DNA from: Astrocystis sublimbata
Lineage: Eukaryota > Ascomycota > Sordariomycetes > Xylariales > Xylariaceae
DNA: 64,000 nt
NCBI GenBank assembly: GCA_022453515.1
Contig: JAJNNY010000091.1
Location: 53,230-117,229 of the forward strand
Reading direction: 5' to 3'
Shown here: in pieces, positions 36,931 to 47,441 of the stretch
How the letters are laid out: each line of letters begins with the position of its first letter
Position numbering within the stretch: the first letter of the stretch is position 1
Program-made: the position numbers and the translations under genes
Notes under the pieces: generated by a model
Told to the model about the DNA's origin: nothing
The model's input: only the letters and a program-made list of their open reading frames with translations
The model's database searches: none

Positions 36931-38839
36931 AAAAAGACCTTGCATAATGTGACGGAACTGTTACCCTGCTTTCCTAACCTTCCAGCATTAAAACTTCTAC
37001 TGGTCATACTACTACTGGCTATTGAGTCAGTGATTCAGTGAGTCAGTAATTTGAGTCACCCAGCGGATACTCAGAATCTAGAACTTGAACACCTAGGTAG
37101 TGATGAACAGAAGAATAGATCTACGATCACCGAGATACAACCACCTAAGCCTACCCCATGGGTGTCTACATGTATTTGAATCTATACTTGGATACCCAGT
37201 ACTATATGAACGCTGCGCCTGACGCGATTCCAGTATCGGTAGACTGACTAGCAAGATATATATACGTACAGCTCTTGCGCGCTTGCGCAGGTACGAGTGT
37301 TATGGGACTGGGATGGGCTGGGTTGAACATGTAGTTCGTGTGTTTATCTTTCAGGGGGTGAACTTGTCGTTCGTTTGCCTTGTACTTCCTTGCTCGACCT
37401 CTCTGCATACCATACTTATACTACCTATACCTATGCCTACCTGTCTGTGTATGTATGTGTGTATGTCCATGTATGTAGGCAAGGTCGGGCATCAATACAT
37501 TTGTGAGAAGGGATGCATTCTCTCTCTCCTTCTTCTTTTTCCCCTTCCTTGCTTCCTTTCCTACTTACCGGAATGGGATAGGAAAACTTTTTCGCTGCGA
37601 GCAAGTGAGTAGCAAGCTCCGTAGCTCTATAGCTTGGTTTGGTTGGTTGGTTGGTTGGTAGCTTGGTTCGCCCAAGTCGAATAGATCTGTGCGTTTGCAT
37701 GGCAGGGAGTGGATGTATGGATGGATGGGCAGCGCGACGCGACGCATTGGGGATCGATCACATATCCATCGCCTTGCATCGCATCGCATGACATGACATG
37801 GCATATTCATGCGTGCCTAACTGGGCGTATTGGGACTTTGACTTTGCCTTGTTGAGATGCGTACATACCTACTAGTACATACTGGCACTCACACACTCAT
37901 ATGCTAAAGCAGATACTGATACATTCAGCGATTCCAGAATGCCTTCATGCGAGGGACCTACTACCTACATACCCAGGTATAATAGAATATTATGAGGTAT
38001 TTGATTTCAAACAGAACGAGACCCCTTATATGTGTATTACTGCTTAATAAAAGCAGCTCTATGATAACTGTAATAGTACTAATAATATTATATAGACAGA
38101 GAATACCGTATAATCATGAGCAGTTCCATGATCTATCATCAAGAATGAGAGTAGAACTTGGAGGGAAAGCACTTCTTTCTTTTTCCTCTTTTCCTCCTTT
38201 CCTCCTTTCCATTCTTATTTTCACTTTTTACACTCACATTTCTATCAACTCATCTCCCTCCTAATGCAGCTCATGAAAGAGATAGCTAAAACTCCTACAT
38301 ACCCACCTAGAACGGGTAGACTCTGCAACATCATGTTAAAATGTGTACCCATGTAATACCTAGATCTCGGGTCACAAGCTAGGGGTCAAATAGAAACAAA
38401 ATAGTGACACATAACCACACACCAGCAGAGTAAGTACTAGGAAGTTAGTAAACATGAAGTTTAAAATGATGTTAGATAAGGTAGAAAGAGACAAAGCAAG
38501 TAGGAGAAAGGATAGTAAGGATAGCAAAGCATACTATATCAGACTAACGCTATAACAACAGGAAATGCGCCGATATCTTAATATAATACGATCGCAATAG
38601 TGGGCATGTAAAACAAGTGCTGAGGCTTGTATTAGAGAGAGCCAATTCATTTCATTTTGATTTCGTCCTCACATGTCTTATTGACTTTGACTTTGACTCA
38701 GGTGACCATAGTACTCGTATACCACATCTCACATCGACTCTCGAATAACCCCTCACATCGAGTCTATCCACCTCTTTTCCTCAACATCTCTATACTCCTT
38801 CTACTCACTCACTTTTCCTCTACCCACTCACCAACTCAC

Positions 38840-40870
38840 TCACTTACTCTTCCCCGTCGGGATCTCAAACAACACAACCTTCCCCCCATCCCCAAAAGCC
38901 CTATCAACCCTAAAATACCCCTTCCGTTCCAACTGAATAATATCATCCCTCTTCAAGCCCTTTACCCCCTCATCACAGAGCGCCTCCTCCATCCTCGCCG
39001 TGGTGGGGTTCAGGTATTTCTCCAAATCATCGTCTTCCTCCAGCTTATCTTTCGTAATCAGGTAATCAAACTCCCATAACTCAGCCTCGACCAAGGTCTG
39101 CCCGAGGGTAGAGAGCCAGGTGACTTTCTTGCTGGTGGAGCGCACGTCGCCTTGCAAGTTCAGCTCGCATGTCAGATTGGCGACGGGAGTCGTAGTGTCC
39201 GCAGCCTGGTTGCGCACGAACGCGTTGCCCCACTGCATCAGCGTGATCTCCTCGCCTTCGGCGAAGGTCTTGGCGTCCTCCTGCTCGAGCAGGATGTCCT
39301 TGCTGAAGGCGACCTTCTTGGTGCCGACGGCCGGGTTCTTGGGGTGCAGCGGCTTGTCCTCGGAGCGGGGCTCGGCGGGGACGCCCTCGCCCGTGATACT
39401 GACCTTGACGGCGTCCTTCTTGAGGATGGCGGTGTGTCGGGGCGCGACGGGGTCGATCTCCTTCTTGTTGGCGGCCCAGAAGCTGGTCCAGTCCATGGTG
39501 ACGACGTTGCGCGAGGGCCCCTGCTTGAGGATGAAGTCGCGCAGGGCGGGGATGGTCATGCCGCGGCGGCGCACGCCGCGGATGGTGGGCATGCGCGGGT
39601 CGTCCCAGCCCCAGACCTTGCCGTTGTCGACGAGCTTGGCCAGCTTGCGCTTGGACAGGAAGGTGCGGATGAAGTTCATGCGGGAGAAGTCCCACATGTA
39701 GACCTGGCGCAGCTTGAGGGTGTCGAGGAACCACTGGAACTGGGGGTTGCGGTCGGTGTACTCGGTCGACCTGAGGGCGTGGGTGACGCCCTCGAGGCTG
39801 TCGACGACGGGGCAGGCCAGGTCGTAGGTCGGGTAGATCTTCCACTTGGTGCCGGTGCGGTGGTGGGCGTCGTTGGGGTTGCAGCGGTAGATGACGGGGT
39901 CGCGCATGGCCTTGTTGGGGTTGTCGACGCTGATCTTGGCGCGGATGCAATTCTTGAGTCCTTCTTCAGTAGCGTTCTTCATCTGCTCGAAAATGTTGAG
40001 GTTTTCCTCGACGGTCCGCTGCCTCCTCTTGGACTCGATGCCCCTTCCTCTCTCATCGCGCATGGTCTCGACGTCGGTGTCGTCGGCGTAGGCGTCGCCG
40101 CTCTTGATCAGTCCAATGCAGACATCGTACAGGTGGTCAAAGTAGTCGGATGTGTAGGTGAGGGAGTCGGGCTTGACGCCCATGAGAGCGAGATCTTCGA
40201 CAATGGCATCCTGGAACTCCTCCTTCTCCTTGCTTGGGTTGCTGATCACTACCATTAGTATTACTCTCCCCGCAGATTGGAGCGAGTATGAAAGCAAGAC
40301 TACTCACGTGTCGTCGAGTCGCAGACGCAGCTTGCCATCGTAGGCCTGGTGGGCGAAGTAGTCGCTTAGTAGAGCTGCCTTGGCGTGTCCAATGTGAAGA
40401 TATCCCCTGGTCTCTCGATCAGCACAAGCACAAACCCAGTACTCTTCCCAAAGCTGAATATCTATTCCACTATTTACTCACGATGGCTCGGGTAAGAATC
40501 GACACACGACCCCCTTTTCGGTGTCCTGCAGGGCCAAGTTGTAGCTGGCACCGGCGCGACTCGCGGCCTGGACCTTGGCCTTGCGCACGTTGTCGGCGGC
40601 CTTGACCTCGGTCTGGATCTCGGGATGGGTCTGCTCGACGAAGATGAACCAGCGTTGCAGGTTGACGTAGGAGCCCTTGCGCACGAAGGAGACGGCGACG
40701 CGGTTGCTCTTGATGGCGACCCAGATCTTGTGGTCGAACTCGCTGAGGGTGTAGCCGGACAGGTATGTGCGCAGGGTCAGGTGCTTCTCGAGGCGGATGA
40801 GATGGGGCTCGATGGACTTGAAGTCGCCGCCGAGCGACTCGGAGATGGCCACGAGCTCGTCGACCTTCAT
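38840..40870 (-). CDS. GUS1: glutamyl-tRNA synthetase, cytosolic type (left-arm copy)
   Basis: Exons on the minus strand 40870-40482, 40406-40308 and 40241-38840; GT-AG introns of 75 and 66 nt; 1890 nt, 629 aa. It charges tRNA-Glu with glutamate in the cytosol. A GST-like N-terminal domain (about 1-100) precedes the class I catalytic domain with HIGH as [12 protein letters not shown] (H134-H137) and the KMSKS-equivalent LSKRK (358-362). Further marks are [59 protein letters not shown] and [14 protein letters not shown], all characteristic of the eukaryotic/archaeal GluRS branch. No mitochondrial presequence is seen. Translation is identical to the right-arm copy (49305-51335). It is divergent from the uL1m gene with 710 bp between starts. 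This gene is essential in yeast, so two identical copies would double its dosage. Confidence 0.93.
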
Positions 40871-41580
40871 GTTGGAAGCCGTGATGGATACAATGCACGT
40901 GCACCACGGGTTGTGAAGTTAAAGAAGAAGACCAATTCCGCTTGCAATAGTATAATCAGAAGCGTAGAAGAAAAAGAATGTCAACTCAAGCTGCACTTGT
41001 ATGTTGGGTTGAGAGTTGGAAGTTGGGGGTTGGTAGCTGACCCCGACGTCGTCTTATAATTGAGTCAAGGATAAAGTGTTTTAGTAACAATTGGGTAGTC
41101 CGTCATCACAGACCCTCAGTCAGTCGATTTGATTGATCGTGGCGGGGTCAAAAAAAGCATCGGCATGGCTCATGGCGTGGCGGGGTTGCCGTGTGTCGCA
41201 TGGCGGGGTCACTGGCTGGCTAGCACGCAGGTCAGTGAGAGTGACGAGGGGAGCTCTGCGATAAGGCGATAAGCATGACCATGGACCACGATAACGATAA
41301 GGCCTATCGACTGTGGCCTGGCATGTCAGGTATCCATCTTTTTTTCTGCCCCAGATCATTTCATCTTTCCCTTGTCCCAATTCGCGACCCTAGCAAGCCT
41401 GGTCCGATCTAGGTACAAGGTACCTCTTGACCCAGGTCTGATTTTAGCCCATCAGACTTTGAAGCTATTAAACCGCCATACCAGAGATCCTCACGAGCGC
41501 CGACGACAACAACCCACGAGGACGAGGCATATTGCCACCCCACGCCCCAATCAAATACATATACACACGCAGACCCTGCC
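40871..41580. other. bidirectional promoter region (GUS1 / uL1m), left-arm copy
   Basis: 710 bp between the divergent starts of glutamyl-tRNA synthetase and mitochondrial uL1. No gene seen. It should carry both promoters. The mirror copy is 48595-49304. Confidence 0.55.
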
Positions 41581-42733
41581 ATGGCCACACCAAACCAGTG
41601 CATCGCCGCCATGGCGAGGCTGAACCTCTCCTCCTCCATGGCCAGGAGGCCGACAGCCGCCGCCGCCAGCACGATACCCAGAATAACACTGTCGACCCCG
41701 GCCGTCACCACAAGGATACCACCGACGATAGCCCAGCAACAACTGCGATGGAAGAGCGCCGGCACGCGGGTCATGCAGGCCCGCGAGCGCGAGAAGGAGA
41801 AGCTCAAGAAGAAGCGGAGGCAGCTGCGCTTCAAGGAATACAAGTACGCCGCCCCGAGCAAGGAGGAGCAGTTCTCGCTGTGCGACGCCATGAGGTGAGT
41901 TGAGTCAGTCCATTCGATGTCATGTCACTTTTGGTAGTAGTAGTAGAGAAGGGAGGGGGGGCGGAGAGAGAAGAAGAAGAAAGGAGAGAGTGTGTGTTTG
42001 CGTGTTGGCGTATTACATGAAGAGGGATCCGTTGGTTAACGATAAACGTTTGAAAAATCAAAGATACCTCCGCGCCGCTGAAGTCGGCCGCCCCCCCGCG
42101 TGGTCGACGTACGAGCTGTCGCTCAAGATCCGCACCACCAAGAACGGCCCCGTGCTGCGCGACCGCATCCGCCTGCCCTACCCGGTCAAGAACGACACGC
42201 GCATCGCCGTCATCTGCAAGGAGGGGTCGGGCGCCATGCACGAGGCCCGCACCGCCGGCGCCGTCGCCTTCGGCGAGGACTCGCTGTTCGCCATCATCAA
42301 GGACAACGCGAACAAGCTGCCCTTCAACCGCCTCATCTGCCACGTCGACTCGGAGCCGGCCCTGAAGAAGGCCGGCCTGGGCCGCATCCTCGGTCCCAAG
42401 GGCCTCATGCCCTCGATCAAGACCAACACCATCACCAGGAGTGTGATTAGCATGATGCACGAAATGGTCGGCGCCGAGAACTACAGGGAGAGGGTCGGGA
42501 CCATCCGCATGCCCATCGGCAATATCCAGTTCACCCCCAAGCAGCTGTCGGAGAACATCAAGATCCTTATCGGCTCCGTCAAGAACGGCATCGAGATCTT
42601 GGAGGACAAGGCCAGGAAGGATCTGGTCGAGGTCGTGCTCACGTCTTCGCAGGGCCCGGGCTTTCCGCTGAGTGGTCTTACGACTTCGACGGATCCGAAG
42701 GTCACGCCTGCGCATCTAAGCACGGCTATGTAG
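41581..42733 (+). CDS. MRPL1: mitochondrial large-subunit ribosomal protein uL1m (left-arm copy)
   Basis: Exons 41581-41894 and 42064-42733, GT-AG intron of 169 nt, 327 aa. The N-terminal 60 residues are rich in Arg, Ser and Ala with almost no acidic residues, fitting a mitochondrial targeting sequence; a Lys/Arg-rich stretch follows (AREREKEKLKKKRRQ). The L1 domain spans about 105-320 with GRILGPKGLMPSIKT, the ribosomal L1 signature region, and HVDSEPALKKAGLG before it. L1 forms the mobile stalk that releases deacylated tRNA. A downstream in-frame Met at 41611 is an alternative start. The gene ends 322 bp from COG2 (convergent). Its mirror is 47442-48594. Confidence 0.9.
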
Positions 42734-43054
42734 ATCCCCTATAGCTGTAAATGATCGCTATATCGGTAGTTGTACAGATGTCTGCGATCGTGGTTGTGTA
42801 GATAGTATGAGTTGGAAGAAACGGCACTGTATAAAGAGTGTACATCATCACATTACATTTATCACATGAGAACCAATTGTGACCAATGTTAGCCTGGTTA
42901 TTTCGGCGGAAGATTAGTGGGCAGTATCATTTCGTGGTGCATTGGGTATCTTCCATTCGTAAGGCTAAATGAGTACCTATGTATAAGTGCGAGTGAGCCC
43001 GAGTGTGAGTAACTTCAGCCTCCCCCTCTCAGCAATCAACACCACCTGGGTATC
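42734..43054. other. convergent intergenic region, left-arm copy
   Basis: 321 bp between the 3' ends of uL1m and COG2. Probably both 3' UTRs; no gene seen. Mirror copy 47121-47441. Confidence 0.5.
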
Positions 43055-44061
43055 TCACCCACTCTTCAAAGCACTAACAGCCTCCCCCTGCGCCTCCAGC
43101 ATCACATACACCCCCATGAGCCTCAACAACTTGCCCCGTCCCGGCTCGCCCGCTTTCCTCGCCTCTTTAAGCGCCGCATTGAGGTCGAGCAGCAGCGTGT
43201 TCCGACAGCGCATCATCCGCTCCTCCATGCGGCGCACAAACGGCACGTCGCGCCCAATCTCGTCCGTCAGCTGATCTATGGCCACGTAGTCGCCCGCCAG
43301 CTGCGTCAGTTTCTTGGCGCTACTGTTGCTGGCGCCGGGGAGTTCCTCGTCGTCGTCTTCGTCTTCATCATCATCATCGTCGTCGTCTGCGTAGTCCTCG
43401 CTTTCGTCGCTTTCTCTACCGCCAACACCACCAGAACTAATCCTCCCAGAAGAAGAAACCCCCCCCGCCAAGCTCCCAACAACCAACCCCCCTCCAACCC
43501 CCTCACCCTCTCCTCCAACTCCCCCATCTTGCGCCCCGTCTCAACCAAAGCCCTCACGTCTCCCAACTCATCCGTCAACCCCCGCACCTCCTCGCCTCGT
43601 TCGCGAACCCGTGTTTTTACTTCCTCAACGGCGCGGCGGAAACCGAGGAGCCCGACTCGGACATCTTCGACGCGGTCTTCACCCCCCCGCAAAGAATCTC
43701 CGAGTCCGAGGAATGAACTGTAGTTGCTGTTTATGAGGGACAGGAGCTCGGCGCTGATGAGCGTGCTGCGCTCGCGGAGATCGGTGCGCAGGTCGGAGAG
43801 GGTTTGGTGCCGGGAGGGGAGAGATGAGAGGTATTGCGCTGCGCTGAAGGAGGGCGTGAGGAAGTCGGTGCGTGGCAGGGCGGTGGGGAAGGGGAGGGGG
43901 GTGTCGTCGTTTTCGGAGTCCGAGGCGTTGGAGGCGGAGGCGGAGGTGGTGGATTGCGAGGAGGGGAGCTCGAATTTCCGCGTGCTGTTTTTGGCGTTGC
44001 TGATGGTGGTCGCGGGACGGGTTGGTATGGGGTTTCCGAAGTTGGCGGAGGGGGGCGCCAT
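43055..44061 (-). pseudogene. COG2: COG2, frameshifted left-arm copy
   Basis: Same gene as 46113-47120 but with six instead of seven C at 43487-43492 (top strand). The missing base shifts the frame after about residue 190, so translation from 44061 leaves the COG2 sequence at VRGLEGG and ends at 43306 after 251 residues, the last 60 of them unrelated (Thr/Met/Lys-rich). The true C-terminal half remains open in another frame down to 43055. Everything else is identical to the right copy. In a homopolymer, a sequencing or polishing error is at least as likely as a real mutation. Confidence 0.85.
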
Positions 44062-46112
44062 GGTGGAGGGCTGTGGGATGTGGTTTGGAGATTTGTTGGC
44101 TGTTGGCGGCTGTACGGGTCGTGGGTGATGGAGGCGATGGTTGTGTCTCCCTAGGTAGGTCTACCTTCACCCACTCGCTAGGTAGCTGTGATAGGTAGCT
44201 GGAGGCCGATCTTGGACTTGGGCGAGCTTGTCGCTGGTCCAATAGTGGTAGTATTGGGTTGTTGTTTTGTCGTGTTTTTTTATTGATCGCATGCACACCA
44301 CTATTCGAATGACTTCCTTTCTGTGAGTTTGGCGAGATTATAAAGCTGCCGCGAGAGTATGCGAAGTTAGGTTGCAGGCTTGCTATCTTGAGCTAGGCTA
44401 TTGGTGTGAAGTTCGCAATGCTGGCTGACTCGGTCCTGAAAATTTGCAATGTCTGCTGTTGGTGGTATGGAGTTCTGGGGTGCTTTGTTGATTTCGTTGC
44501 TGCTGAATCGTCAACTTCTTCACATGACAGATGGATGGCCTGTCCTATGTTCGGCCCAAGCTTGGTTGACCCTTGTCGCAGAGCTTAGGTGCCTTCCAAT
44601 GCTGACATAATCTGGGTAGGTACGTATCTGTGCGACAGAAATTATCGCACATGGCTTTAACACAGTGTCACACGAGTAGGTCTTGAGTACGACAACGGGC
44701 CGACCGCCGGCAGCTGGTAGATCTAGATCTGATAAGAAGAGCCGGTATCGGCGGCGTAACGGGCGTACGGGGGTCTTGGGGAAGGTACGTATCTGAGTTT
44801 CGGCTCTGATTACGTGCAGGGGATCCGACCATACCCGAACCCACAGACGACTGGCTGACAAGTGTCCAGCTTCACCTAAGTAGAACCTCAAAGATAGATT
44901 TTACCGTTTCAGTTACCGTCCTGAAACGGAATGAGAGCTTCCCTGAGCAGTGTTTTGCCCAAGCTTGGCTAGAGCCTGGCATGTGGGGGTAAGATTAAGT
45001 GTCCGGTGTAGGTATAGTTGAGTAGAGGTACATATCGATATATAGTATAATAAATAATTCTTAAATCGTAAAATAACTATTATTAATTATATAATAGTTA
45101 TTTTACGATTTAAGAATTATTTATTATACTATATATCGATATGTACCTCTACTCAACTATACCTACACCGGACACTTAATCTTACCCCCACATGCCAGGC
45201 TCTAGCCAAGCTTGGGCAAAACACTGCTCAGGGAAGCTCTCATTCCGTTTCAGGACGGTAACTGAAACGGTAAAATCTATCTTTGAGGTTCTACTTAGGT
45301 GAAGCTGGACACTTGTCAGCCAGTCGTCTGTGGGTTCGGGTATGGTCGGATCCCCTGCACGTAATCAGAGCCGAAACTCAGATACGTACCTTCCCCAAGA
45401 CCCCCGTACGCCCGTTACGCCGCCGATACCGGCTCTTCTTATCAGATCTAGATCTACCAGCTGCCGGCGGTCGGCCCGTTGTCGTACTCAAGACCTACTC
45501 GTGTGACACTGTGTTAAAGCCATGTGCGATAATTTCTGTCGCACAGATACGTACCTACCCAGATTATGTCAGCATTGGAAGGCACCTAAGCTCTGCGACA
45601 AGGGTCAACCAAGCTTGGGCCGAACATAGGACAGGCCATCCATCTGTCATGTGAAGAAGTTGACGATTCAGCAGCAACGAAATCAACAAAGCACCCCAGA
45701 ACTCCATACCACCAACAGCAGACATTGCAAATTTTCAGGACCGAGTCAGCCAGCATTGCGAACTTCACACCAATAGCCTAGCTCAAGATAGCAAGCCTGC
45801 AACCTAACTTCGCATACTCTCGCGGCAGCTTTATAATCTCGCCAAACTCACAGAAAGGAAGTCATTCGAATAGTGGTGTGCATGCGATCAATAAAAAAAC
45901 ACGACAAAACAACAACCCAATACTACCACTATTGGACCAGCGACAAGCTCGCCCAAGTCCAAGATCGGCCTCCAGCTACCTATCACAGCTACCTAGCGAG
46001 TGGGTGAAGGTAGACCTACCTAGGGAGACACAACCATCGCCTCCATCACCCACGACCCGTACAGCCGCCAACAGCCAACAAATCTCCAAACCACATCCCA
46101 CAGCCCTCCACC
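44062..46112. other. central intergenic region spanning the palindrome axis
   Basis: The two COG2 copies diverge from here, so each half holds a COG2 promoter. Short frames (for example 44520-44891 and its mirror 45283-45654) have no recognised family. The inner 60 bp on each side of the spacer is very AT-rich. A perfect 9-bp inverted repeat CCGTTTCAG / CTGAAACGG with an 8-base loop lies at 44904-44929 and is mirrored at 45245-45270. No telomere-like repeats are seen. Confidence 0.6.
45084..45090. other. 7-base spacer at the palindrome centre
   Basis: The bases TAATTAT separate the two arms. Left-arm ...AACTATTAT (ending 45083) pairs exactly with ATAATAGTT... (starting 45091). The odd, non-complementary 7-base loop is what a foldback at a short AT-rich inverted repeat would leave. 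Confidence 0.95.
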
Positions 46113-47120
46113 ATGGCGCCCCCCTCCGCCAACTTCGGAAACCCCATACCAACCCGTCCCGCGACCACCATCAGCAACGCCAAAAACAGCACGCGGAAAT
46201 TCGAGCTCCCCTCCTCGCAATCCACCACCTCCGCCTCCGCCTCCAACGCCTCGGACTCCGAAAACGACGACACCCCCCTCCCCTTCCCCACCGCCCTGCC
46301 ACGCACCGACTTCCTCACGCCCTCCTTCAGCGCAGCGCAATACCTCTCATCTCTCCCCTCCCGGCACCAAACCCTCTCCGACCTGCGCACCGATCTCCGC
46401 GAGCGCAGCACGCTCATCAGCGCCGAGCTCCTGTCCCTCATAAACAGCAACTACAGTTCATTCCTCGGACTCGGAGATTCTTTGCGGGGGGGTGAAGACC
46501 GCGTCGAAGATGTCCGAGTCGGGCTCCTCGGTTTCCGCCGCGCCGTTGAGGAAGTAAAAACACGGGTTCGCGAACGAGGCGAGGAGGTGCGGGGGTTGAC
46601 GGATGAGTTGGGAGACGTGAGGGCTTTGGTTGAGACGGGGCGCAAGATGGGGGAGTTGGAGGAGAGGGTGAGGGGGTTGGAGGGGGGGTTGGTTGTTGGG
46701 AGCTTGGCGGGGGGGGTTTCTTCTTCTGGGAGGATTAGTTCTGGTGGTGTTGGCGGTAGAGAAAGCGACGAAAGCGAGGACTACGCAGACGACGACGATG
46801 ATGATGATGAAGACGAAGACGACGACGAGGAACTCCCCGGCGCCAGCAACAGTAGCGCCAAGAAACTGACGCAGCTGGCGGGCGACTACGTGGCCATAGA
46901 TCAGCTGACGGACGAGATTGGGCGCGACGTGCCGTTTGTGCGCCGCATGGAGGAGCGGATGATGCGCTGTCGGAACACGCTGCTGCTCGACCTCAATGCG
47001 GCGCTTAAAGAGGCGAGGAAAGCGGGCGAGCCGGGACGGGGCAAGTTGTTGAGGCTCATGGGGGTGTATGTGATGCTGGAGGCGCAGGGGGAGGCTGTTA
47101 GTGCTTTGAAGAGTGGGTGA
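46113..47120 (+). CDS. COG2: conserved oligomeric Golgi complex subunit 2 (right-arm, intact copy)
   Basis: Single-exon 335-aa protein. COG2 is part of lobe A of the tethering complex for retrograde vesicles at the Golgi. The N-terminal family signature is clear: LPRTDFLTPSFSAAQYLSSL, then RHQTLSDLRTDLRERS and LLSLINSNYSSFLGLGDSLRGGE. A coiled-coil-prone stretch (about 115-190: EEVKTRVRERGEEVRGL) follows, then a Gly-rich linker and a pure Asp/Glu tract (about 225-245). The C-terminal part has QLTDEIGRDVPFVRRMEERM and ends LKSG. The short length relative to animal COG2 is usual for Pezizomycotina. It keeps a G7 run (46682-46688) that the left copy lacks. It lies convergent to uL1m. Confidence 0.88.
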   Translation: MAPPSANFGNPIPTRPATTISNAKNSTRKFELPSSQSTTSASASNASDSENDDTPLPFPTALPRTDFLTPSFSAAQYLSSLPSRHQTLSDLRTDLRERSTLISAELLSLINSNYSSFLGLGDSLRGGEDRVEDVRVGLLGFRRAVEEVKTRVRERGEEVRGLTDELGDVRALVETGRKMGELEERVRGLEGGLVVGSLAGGVSSSGRISSGGVGGRESDESEDYADDDDDDDEDEDDDEELPGASNSSAKKLTQLAGDYVAIDQLTDEIGRDVPFVRRMEERMMRCRNTLLLDLNAALKEARKAGEPGRGKLLRLMGVYVMLEAQGEAVSALKSG

Positions 47121-47441
47121 GATACCCAGGTGGTGTTGATTGCTGAGAGGGGGAGGCTGAAGTTACTCACACTCGGGCTCACTCGCACTTATACATAGGT
47201 ACTCATTTAGCCTTACGAATGGAAGATACCCAATGCACCACGAAATGATACTGCCCACTAATCTTCCGCCGAAATAACCAGGCTAACATTGGTCACAATT
47301 GGTTCTCATGTGATAAATGTAATGTGATGATGTACACTCTTTATACAGTGCCGTTTCTTCCAACTCATACTATCTACACAACCACGATCGCAGACATCTG
47401 TACAACTACCGATATAGCGATCATTTACAGCTATAGGGGAT
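47121..47441. other. convergent intergenic region, right-arm copy
   Basis: Mirror of 42734-43054; 3' regions of COG2 and uL1m. No gene seen. Confidence 0.5.

Larger units (their letters stand above)
31340..38839. other. 7.5-kb gene-free region, left-arm copy
   Basis: Between the start of the large Sel1-like gene and the 3' end of glutamyl-tRNA synthetase I can support no protein-coding gene. Frames reach 192 codons (31959-32537) but are low complexity (Cys/Val/Tyr from TG repeats) or lack any recognisable pattern. Content: TATG/GTAT repeats (31990-32040), GT-rich tract (33396-33472), purine tract with GAGAT repeats (36842-36930), ATGG-type repeats (37712-37730). ACCTAGGT at 37091-37098. The stretch next to 31340 is probably the promoter and 5' UTR of the large gene. 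A non-coding RNA or a small spliced gene cannot be excluded. Confidence 0.55.
26174..45083 (+). repeat. left arm of giant inverted repeat (palindrome), at least 18.9 kb
   Basis: Every position x from 26174 to 45083 pairs with 90174-x (or 90175-x between the two indels) on the opposite strand of the right arm 45091-64000. I confirmed this at the centre, at both ends, at gene boundaries and in the mirrored translations. Two single-base homopolymer differences were found, at 36867-36873 (G7 versus 6 on the right) and 43487-43492 (C6 versus 7 on the right). No substitution was seen, but I did not compare every base. The arm may continue left of 26174, because the window ends before the right arm does. 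Confidence 0.97.

Noticed and set aside
39152..40258. 368-codon frame opposite the glutamyl-tRNA synthetase (mirror 49917-51023), and a 289-codon frame at 39081-39950
   Set aside because: Shadow frames caused by strong C-ending codon bias in the real gene; repetitive Val/Leu/Gly or Arg/His/Pro composition without domain features.
45000..45170. Telomere or transposon terminus at the palindrome axis
   Set aside because: No TTAGGG-like repeats, no transposase and no target-site duplication; only AT-rich unique sequence.
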